The notes below the pieces were generated by a model. The model was not told the DNA's origin. It made no database searches and saw only the letters and a list, made by a program, of their open reading frames with translations. DNA of 64,000 nt from JBQTII01 sp052387905. Lineage in GTDB: Bacteria; Actinomycetota; Actinomycetes; Sporichthyales; Sporichthyaceae. Numbering within the stretch: the first letter of the stretch is position 1; every line of letters starts with the position of its first letter. The position numbers and the translations under genes were made by a program. Where the stretch lies: assembly GCA_052387905.1 (NCBI GenBank), contig JBQTIR010000004.1, positions 25,271 to 89,270 of the forward strand, written 5' to 3'. Below are positions 58,492 to 64,000 of this stretch, piece by piece.

Positions 58492-60546
58492 TTAGGTGAT
58501 GTTGAAGGGAGCGCTGATTGCCTGTGTCAGACCAGGGCTCGTCACCTTGAGTGTGTAGCCGTTGCCGGTCCCCCCGATCCCAAGGGCGCCGTCGATCGAT
58601 AGGCCGCTGAAGGTTGCCACTCCGGCCACCGCCGTCCTGGTGCTGGTCCCGCTCAAGATCCCCCCGCCGAGACCGAGGAGCGCGGGCGGGTTGTTCTCGA
58701 TCGCGATCGAGACTGAAGCGGTGCTGGCGGTCAGGTTGCCGAACTGGTCGAGAATCCGCGCGGTGACGTCCGGGGTGATCGCGCCGCCGTCGCCCGTGTT
58801 CGTCGGCTGCTGGCCGAACTGCAGTTGGGATGCCGCGGCGGGGGTGATGGCCCCGGCGAGGGTGGCGCTGGTCAGTCCGGAGGCTGCGGCGGTGACGGTG
58901 ACCGACCCCGCGCCGGTCGCCTTGCGGTCGCCGTAGTAGAAGACCGCGCTGGATTGACCGGGCGCGACGGTGATGGTGCTGACGCCGGCACCGCCGGAGG
59001 TCGCGGCGAAGATCGAGATCCCGGCGGAGTCAGACGACAGCGAGACCACGGCGCCAGGCGTTACCGGGTTCTCGGCGATGTCCCGGACCTGCACGGCGAT
59101 CGGCCCGCGAACCGCGACGGCCGAGGCCTGTCCGTCGATACTGCCGGAAGTGATCACGAGCTTGGCCGCCGGACCGGCAACGATCGACTGGGATTGCGTG
59201 GCGCTGGTGAGCGCCCCGCTGGCGGTGATCGTCGGCGTACCAGGCTTGGTGTCGCCGTAGTAGAACGTTGCGCTGGTCTGTCCGGACGCGATCGTCACCG
59301 TGGACGTCGTGGTGGCGTTCATGGTTCCGGACAGGTAGGTGGGGCCAGCGGAACTCGATGTCAGCGTCACCGTCAGCACGCCACCCGTCGCTGGGTTTCC
59401 GAGCGCGTCCTGCCGCGTGACGGTGAGCGGGCCGAGGGTTGCGCTGATCGAAGCGGCACCGTTGGAGATCGCCGCCGAGGTGATCGCGAACTTGGTGGCC
59501 GTCCCCGCCGTGATCGTCGCACCCTGGGTACCGGCGGCCAGTGCACCGCTTGCGGTGATGGTCGGGGATCCGGACGTGGTATCGCCGTAGAAGAAGGTGG
59601 CGCTGGAAGCGAGGGCGGGGATCGTTACCGATGTCGTTGCGGCGCCACCGGAGGTCGCGGAGAAACTCGCACCGGCGGAGGACGACGACAGGTCCACGGT
59701 CACGGCGCTCGCCGGCGCGGCGGGGTTGCCCAAATGATCCTGTCGCTGGACGGTGATCGGTCCGAGGGCCGCGCTAGCGGAGGCGGTGCCGGTGACGGGG
59801 GCTGACGTGATCACGAACCGGTCTGCTGTGGCGGGGGAGATGGTGAAGGTGGCGCTGGTGTCGGAGGTGAGTCCGGAGCTGGTCGCGCTCAGCGTGTAGC
59901 CGACGCCGGCCTTGTTGAGCTGCAGGCCCGTGAACGTGGCGACGCCGGCGGCGTCGGTGGTCGCGGTGGCCGTGCCCGACAGCGTGCCACCACCTGGGTT
60001 GGCGGCGATCGCAACGGTCACGTCCGTCCCCGACAAGGGGACGGCCACGCCTGCGGCGGTCTGGACGGTGACGGCGACGGCCGGGGAGATCGAGGTGCCC
60101 GCGACGGTGGTGGTGGGTTGTCCGGTGAAGGCGACCTTGGTCGGCGTCCACACGTTGACCGAGCCGCTCGGGGCGCTCGCCGCGGTCCAGGAACGGAAGA
60201 CCGCCGTGACGGTGTAGGTATACGCACCGTCAGGAACCGCGAGGTCGGTGCAGGACCCGGCGGTGAGCAGCATGGTCGCGCTACTCGCGCAGGCTGCGAC
60301 GGGTGCGCCGCCGGAGGAACGGGTGACGTAGTAGCCGTCCGGCGCGGGCGATCCGCTGGAGGCGGTCCAGGACACGGCCACGGTGGACAGCGTGTGGGCC
60401 GGGACGGTGACGCCCGTGGGCGCAGCCAGCGTGCCGGTCGTGCCCACGGCGACGCCCGCTCCGGTCGTGGTCCAGTACGCCGACGCCGGCAACGCATACA
60501 GAGCGATGGTGAGCAGAGTGAACAGGATGACCAACCCGCGGCGCAT
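58492..60546 (-). CDS. Secreted protein with Ig-like repeats
   Basis: 684 residues. The signal region ends in ALPASAYWTTTGAG. A fibronectin-III-like domain (about 40-130) is followed by about five Ig/filamin-like modules of roughly 100 residues; three share the plan KFAITSA...LGPLTVTRQDALGNPA...SSSAG...TFYYGDT...PTITASGAL. No anchor or enzyme motif is visible, so it may be released or held by partners. Such repeat proteins usually act as surface fibres or adhesion scaffolds. It is convergent with the binding-protein gene (13-base gap) and follows a smaller YWT-type protein. Confidence 0.8.
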   Translation of the reverse strand: MRRGLVILFTLLTIALYALPASAYWTTTGAGVAVGTTGTLAAPTGVTVPAHTLSTVAVSWTASSGSPAPDGYYVTRSSGGAPVAACASSATMLLTAGSCTDLAVPDGAYTYTVTAVFRSWTAASAPSGSVNVWTPTKVAFTGQPTTTVAGTSISPAVAVTVQTAAGVAVPLSGTDVTVAIAANPGGGTLSGTATATTDAAGVATFTGLQLNKAGVGYTLSATSSGLTSDTSATFTISPATADRFVITSAPVTGTASASAALGPITVQRQDHLGNPAAPASAVTVDLSSSSAGASFSATSGGAATTSVTIPALASSATFFYGDTTSGSPTITASGALAAGTQGATITAGTATKFAITSAAISNGAASISATLGPLTVTRQDALGNPATGGVLTVTLTSSSAGPTYLSGTMNATTTSTVTIASGQTSATFYYGDTKPGTPTITASGALTSATQSQSIVAGPAAKLVITSGSIDGQASAVAVRGPIAVQVRDIAENPVTPGAVVSLSSDSAGISIFAATSGGAGVSTITVAPGQSSAVFYYGDRKATGAGSVTVTAAASGLTSATLAGAITPAAASQLQFGQQPTNTGDGGAITPDVTARILDQFGNLTASTASVSIAIENNPPALLGLGGGILSGTSTRTAVAGVATFSGLSIDGALGIGGTGNGYTLKVTSPGLTQAISAPFNIT

Positions 60547-60627
60547 CCTGCCTCCCTCCTGCGCGACGGCGTCCGCACATGGGAGCGCGGGTGGCGCGCA
60601 GCCCGCGCACCACCCGCGCCTACACGG

Positions 60628-61098
60628 TTAGCTGGCGGCGATGTAGAGCGGGACGGTCGCGCCCTCGCAGCCGTCCTGGCTGCTGGGCAGGTTGTTCATC
60701 GTGAGCGTGACGGTGCCGCTGGCCACTGCACCGGGACCCAGGTCCCCGTAGGTGATCGATGGAGTGCCAACGGTGTAGTCGGCAGCCGAGCATCCCGCCA
60801 CGGCGGTCCAGGCCGCACCGCCGGCTCCAGCGACCGTGACCGCAACGGCAGACAGATTCTGATGACCGGTACTGGGGTTGGTCACGGTGAAGGCAATGGT
60901 TTGGGTCGGGCCGCCCGGCGTCAGCGGTCCACCCGTGGCCGCGGAACTGGCCACAGTGAAGGCGGTGCTCGAGCCGGTCGTGCCAGTTCCGGTGCCGTCA
61001 CCCGTCGAGGTCCAGTACGCGACGGCCGCGCCGGCGCCCAGAGCAACCACGGCGGCGAAGACCACGCCTGAGGTGAGGCTTTTCCGGGTGATGGGCAT
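60628..61098 (-). CDS. Small exported protein with SipW-type signal
   Basis: 156 residues. Signal segment LTSGVVFAAVVALGAGAAVAYWTSTGDG, where AYWTSTG resembles the processing region of SipW-dependent (camelysin/TasA-like) proteins and recurs as AYWTTTG in the neighbour at 58492. The mature part has beta-rich Thr/Gly sequence and two cysteines (AGCSAADY, DGCEGATV). No SipW-like peptidase lies in this window. Possibly a surface fibre subunit expressed with the Ig-like protein. Confidence 0.7.
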   Translation of the reverse strand: MPITRKSLTSGVVFAAVVALGAGAAVAYWTSTGDGTGTGTTGSSTAFTVASSAATGGPLTPGGPTQTIAFTVTNPSTGHQNLSAVAVTVAGAGGAAWTAVAGCSAADYTVGTPSITYGDLGPGAVASGTVTLTMNNLPSSQDGCEGATVPLYIAAS

Positions 61099-61181
61099 GG
61101 CGGGGCTCCTGAGTCGTTGCGGAGTGAGAGATCACTGATCTATCGGAGAGCCCCACTCGCAACTTGATGTGACCAAAGTCC

Positions 61182-61598
61182 CTAGTAAGGAGCGACGGGC
61201 AGCCCAGCCGCCTGCCAGGCGCGGAATCCACCGGCGAGGTCGGTCGCCTCGCTCAGCCCGAGGTCCTGCAGGGCAGCGGCGGCAAGGCTGGAGGTGTAGC
61301 CCTCGGAGCAGAAGACGATCACCGGGAGGTCGTAGCGGTCCGCGATCGGCAGGCGCGCCTCGCTGCGGGGGTCGAAGCGCCATTCCAACACGTTGCGCTC
61401 GACGATGAGTGCTCCGAGGAGAGCGCCCTCGGCGGCGCGCTGGGCAGCCGGGCGGATGTCGACCAGCAGGGCCCCGTCTGCGACCGCCTCCGATGCCTGA
61501 TGGGGCGTCAGGCGGACGAGACGTCGGCGAGCCTCGGCAAGGATGTCGTCGATCGAACGCGACCCGGCCGGCGCCGCGGCTGCCGACGGGATACTCAC
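61182..61598 (-). CDS. Rhodanese-like sulfurtransferase
   Basis: 138 residues, GTG start overlapping the cysteine dioxygenase stop (GTGA). Single rhodanese domain: ALLVDIRPAAQRAAEGAL, VERNVLEWRFDP, active-site loop FCSEGYTSS with Cys97, DLAGGFRAW. It should transfer or capture sulfane sulfur. Coupling to cysteine dioxygenase points to handling of sulfur from cysteine or persulfides. Confidence 0.9.
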   Translation of the reverse strand: MSIPSAAAAPAGSRSIDDILAEARRRLVRLTPHQASEAVADGALLVDIRPAAQRAAEGALLGALIVERNVLEWRFDPRSEARLPIADRYDLPVIVFCSEGYTSSLAAAALQDLGLSEATDLAGGFRAWQAAGLPVAPY

Positions 61599-62089
61599 CA
61601 GTCCGCCCCTGCGCGCTCGACTCCCTCGACGTGCAGGCGGCGACGTTCCAAGGTGAAGCGGGTCATGGTTTCCAGCCGCGGGGAGTAGACGTGCAGGCTG
61701 ACGGCGGGCGAGCCACCGGTGTTGCGCATCGAGTGGACATGGTTCGGGCCGAAGGTGTGGACGTCCTCGCGCTCGTGCATCTCCTCGCGGATGCTCACGC
61801 GGTCATGGTCCCCGTTCGCGGAGTACTCCAGCAGTGTTCCGCGGATGACGACAAAGGCGCCCGCCGAACCGCCGTGGTCGTGCCACCCGGTGCCCTGGCC
61901 GGGCATCCAGGTCAGCAACCACGCCTCCATCCGCGATCCGGCGTAGATGCGGGTGTGCTGACGCTGGTGCGGATCGAACCGGACCGCCTGCTGCCACACG
62001 GACTCCGCGCGCCGTAGCTGGGTGGCGGCCACCGCCAGGTCCTGGGGTGAGATCCGCTTGGCTGGTGCGAGTTGAGTCGTCGACTTCAT
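61595..62089 (-). CDS. Cysteine dioxygenase family protein
   Basis: 164 residues from ATG 62087-62089; an upstream ATG adds only MVIVAPRPPLVPERA. Cupin iron site: His70 and His72 in GWHDHGGSAGAF, and a third His in FGPNHVHSMRN (residues 117-119). The enzyme oxidises cysteine (or a related thiol such as 3-mercaptopropionate) to the sulfinate. The downstream partner is a rhodanese. The upstream region 62090-62168 is A/T-rich (ACTATAACCATAAAATCG) and probably holds its promoter. Confidence 0.85.
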   Translation of the reverse strand: MKSTTQLAPAKRISPQDLAVAATQLRRAESVWQQAVRFDPHQRQHTRIYAGSRMEAWLLTWMPGQGTGWHDHGGSAGAFVVIRGTLLEYSANGDHDRVSIREEMHEREDVHTFGPNHVHSMRNTGGSPAVSLHVYSPRLETMTRFTLERRRLHVEGVERAGADW

Positions 62090-62192
62090 TGCGCGCTCCG
62101 GTACTAGGGGAGGTCGAGGAGCAACTATAACCATAAAATCGACTTACTTACTAGGATTCAATCCTTGCGTGTTCCCGTGCCAGGGTGGGGAC

Positions 62193-62477
62193 GTGGTCCA
62201 CGACGCGACGCCGCCCTCGCGACGCCCCTTCCAGCCGGCGCCGGACAAGACCGGTCCCACGGATTGGCGCACCGCCCTACGCCACCGAGGCCCGCGCTGC
62301 GGGATCGGCCTTGCGTTCACGCTCGCGTTGATCAGTACGGCGTTGCTGCGCTCTTCGGTGTACTTCGGGCTGGGCATCGCACTCGGCGTCCTCGCCATTC
62401 CCTGGTTAATTGCGATCGTGGTCAGGCAGAACCGGCAGCAACGTTCGGCTCGCGTGGCTGGGAGACCCTCGGAATAG
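62193..62477 (+). CDS. Small membrane protein, hypothetical
   Basis: 94 residues from GTG 62193 (GGTGGGGAC before it); GTG 62169 would add eight residues. Two closely spaced hydrophobic segments (GIGLAFTLALISTALLRSS and YFGLGIALGVLAIPWLIAI) lie between a basic N-terminus and basic C-terminus, resembling small actinobacterial DUF3099-like proteins. No function assigned. It is convergent with the HNH gene by an 8-base gap. Confidence 0.6.
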   Translation: MVHDATPPSRRPFQPAPDKTGPTDWRTALRHRGPRCGIGLAFTLALISTALLRSSVYFGLGIALGVLAIPWLIAIVVRQNRQQRSARVAGRPSE

Positions 62478-62485
62478 GAATGCGC

Positions 62486-63790
62486 TCAGGGTGCGGGTCC
62501 CGGGGTGAGCAGATCTTGGGGGCGTCGGTACCAGTGCGGGTTACGTCTCGGTTCTTGCAGCGGGTCGATCCACGGCGGTGGGATCAGTTCGGGTTTACCG
62601 TCCTCGCCGAAGCTCAGGGCCCACCCGCGGTGATGAACATGGTCATGGTGCACCGAGCAGAGCAGCGCGAGGTTATCCAGGTCGGTCAGGCCACCGTCTG
62701 ACCAGTGGATCGCGTGGTGGGCGTCGCAGAATGCCGGCGGACGGGTGCAGCCGGGGAACACGCATCCCCGGTCGCGCTCCACCAGGGCGATCCATTGCCC
62801 ATGGGTGACGGTGCGGTGATCGCGCCCGACGTTGAGCGGGACCCCGTCAGCATTCAGCAGTAAGGCGGTCAGGGTGGCGTCGCAAGTCAGGCGCCGGATC
62901 ACCGCGATGGTGAGGTCCTCACCGGTCGCGGTGGTGCCGAACCCGGTCCCGGCCTTGAGATCTTCCGCGCGGACGGTGAGGTGCACGTGCGGGCGTTCTC
63001 CCCGCTGACGCGGCAGGATCCCGGTCCGCAACGCCATCCGGCAGACCTCCAGCAGCGCATCCGCGCGGCGCACCCCGGCAGGGCGGGGATCCTTAGCGCC
63101 ATCCTCGGCAGGTTGCGGGGCGGCCAGGGCCCCGATCGCGGCCTTGACGACCGCGACGTTCTCATCGGTTTCGGTCCAGCGGATCGTCTGGGTGCCGTTG
63201 TGGTTGTCCTTGATCGACAGTTCCCGGCGGCGTTTGGCCGCCTCGTCGTGATCGAGGGATCCGTCGGGGTCGATCGCGTAGGCGATGTGCTTGCCGAGCC
63301 TGCGCAACACGGTGGAGTCCACGACCTTGGCCTGGGCGAGCAGGAACGCTTCCGCCCACACCGCATCCTCGACGGTCGCGTCCTTCGGCAAAGCGGTCAC
63401 GGCGTCCACGACCGCACGGGCCTGCTCGGCCGCGATCTCCCCCGCCGCCAACGCCGCCCGGGTATCGGGCAAACGGGTATGCAACTGCGCCGCCAGCTGA
63501 CAGGTGGCCCGCGCGGCCCCGGGGGTCATCCGCAACAACTGCGCCAGGAACGCCGTATCGGAGGTCGCCGCGTGACTGGCCGGCATTCCCCGGGTCTGTA
63601 CCTCGTGGACCAGGGCCAGGTTCAACGACGCGAGCTTGGAGGTGAGCACGTGCTGGCGGCGCAGCAGGTCCAGCACGTCGGGTTCGGCGAGGCGCCAGGT
63701 GTGTTCTGCGACCAGTTTCAGCGCATCATCGACCGCAACCTCCAGGCCGGCGAAGGCCTCAAGTTCGGGGGTGATCACGGCGCTGTCCAT
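62486..63790 (-). CDS. DUF222 / HNH endonuclease domain protein
   Basis: 434 residues. The N-terminal about 300 residues are DUF222 (LLRRQHVLTSKLASLNLAL, LLRMTPGAARATCQLAAQL, ARAVVDAVTALP). The C-terminal HNH fold has CVFPGCTRPPAFCDAHH, HWSDGGLTDLDNLALLC and HHDHVHHRGW, with Cys and His for zinc and catalysis. The family is present in many scattered copies in actinobacterial genomes and includes 13E12-type repeat proteins of mycobacteria. Activity unknown. Nothing is recognised in 63791-64000 beyond an A/T-richer stretch that may hold its promoter. Confidence 0.9.
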   Translation of the reverse strand: MDSAVITPELEAFAGLEVAVDDALKLVAEHTWRLAEPDVLDLLRRQHVLTSKLASLNLALVHEVQTRGMPASHAATSDTAFLAQLLRMTPGAARATCQLAAQLHTRLPDTRAALAAGEIAAEQARAVVDAVTALPKDATVEDAVWAEAFLLAQAKVVDSTVLRRLGKHIAYAIDPDGSLDHDEAAKRRRELSIKDNHNGTQTIRWTETDENVAVVKAAIGALAAPQPAEDGAKDPRPAGVRRADALLEVCRMALRTGILPRQRGERPHVHLTVRAEDLKAGTGFGTTATGEDLTIAVIRRLTCDATLTALLLNADGVPLNVGRDHRTVTHGQWIALVERDRGCVFPGCTRPPAFCDAHHAIHWSDGGLTDLDNLALLCSVHHDHVHHRGWALSFGEDGKPELIPPPWIDPLQEPRRNPHWYRRPQDLLTPGPAP

Positions 63791-64000
63791 ACCCCAGATT
63801 CTACCTCGATTCGAACACTAGTTCTATTGATCTGCGCTTCTCCTTCACCTCAGCAGTCACTATTTTCTGACATCCCATCACTCGCCTCAATGAGGGTGCG
63901 CCCGACCGGCTCCTTCGCAACCACAAGGCGCCCGATCTGCGTCCGTGCGGGGAGTCTTTGGCCGGTGTCCTGTCTCGTGGTGGGAGAACGCGACCGCATA

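Noticed and set aside
58825..59805. Plus-strand frames opposite the Ig-like protein
   Set aside because: The repeats of the real gene produce repeat-like antisense frames; no start signal or domain supports them.
61114..61163. Inverted sequence GTTGCGGAGTG...CACTCGCAAC as a terminator
   Set aside because: The arms are imperfect and about 30 bases apart, so stable pairing is doubtful; not listed as a feature.
1..64000. CRISPR arrays, tRNA or rRNA genes, insertion sequences, prophage
   Set aside because: No regularly spaced direct repeats, tRNA-like folds, transposase, integrase or phage proteins were recognised. The DUF222-HNH gene alone is not evidence of a mobile element.

Overview
The window is high-GC bacterial chromosome (roughly 70% G+C by eye) with dense, often overlapping genes (ATGA/GTGA junctions), many GTG and some TTG starts, a complete mycofactocin cluster, nicotinoprotein (NDMA-type) alcohol dehydrogenases, a fused isobutyryl-CoA mutase and a DUF222-HNH gene. 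Together these point to an Actinomycetota, probably a free-living lipid-, terpenoid- or steroid-degrading actinobacterium. I cannot name the genus with confidence. No rRNA, tRNA, CRISPR, transposase or phage gene was seen, and no gene-free stretch exceeds 300 bases; the longest are about 150-210 bases.

Layout. 1-2774: partial ferritin-like protein, small stress/plasmid-stabilization-type protein, repeat-bearing lipoprotein, secreted serine protease, small membrane-associated protein. 2961-6946: acyl-CoA ligase, PHA-synthase-like and PHA-depolymerase-like hydrolases (a polyester storage or turnover set). 7110-7816: VapBC-type toxin-antitoxin and a 42-bp palindrome. 7827-13801: icmF, hbd and fadE (short branched acyl-CoA metabolism) with a divergent MarR regulator; a decayed second mutase tail lies between icmF and hbd. 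13917-15947: OmpR-type two-component system. 16519-25612: nicotinoprotein alcohol dehydrogenase, MoxR ATPase and VWA protein, then mftA-mftB-mftC-mftE-SDR-mftF-mftD. In this block the peptide redox cofactor is made, and the dehydrogenases that need it as external electron acceptor are encoded beside it.

25618-42596: DksA-like protein without its cysteines, molybdopterin oxidoreductase, SDR, Rieske oxygenase, acetyltransferase, second toxin-antitoxin pair, medium-chain reductase, TetR, then aldehyde dehydrogenase, cytochrome P450, SCP2, class III CoA-transferase, AtuA-like, DUF35 and a thiolase-like protein without catalytic cysteine. This looks like a catabolic pathway for a terpenoid/steroid-like acid: oxidation, CoA loading, then aldol or thiolytic cleavage. 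41934-46136 (minus): a tightly overlapping four-gene operon of two polytopic AveC-like membrane proteins, a CrtI-like flavoenzyme and a TetR regulator. 46189-58478: second nicotinoprotein alcohol dehydrogenase, acyl-CoA ligase, surface protein, two small paralogous membrane proteins, and a Liv-type ABC importer (fused permease, two ATPases, two lipoprotein binding proteins). 58492-63790: Ig-like secreted protein, SipW-type exported protein, rhodanese plus cysteine dioxygenase, small membrane protein, DUF222-HNH.

The most unusual signal is a set of large palindromes at gene junctions. One family of exactly 42-bp elements has four copies, three of them read into the C-termini of mftE and the molybdopterin oxidoreductase. 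Other palindromes of about 66-77 bp fill consecutive intercistronic gaps in the P450/AtuA/DUF35/thiolase cluster and the start of mftF. Also notable are a shared operator-like motif (AACCTA-N7-TAGGTT type) ahead of several catabolic genes, the AveC/flavoenzyme operon, and the icmF relic.
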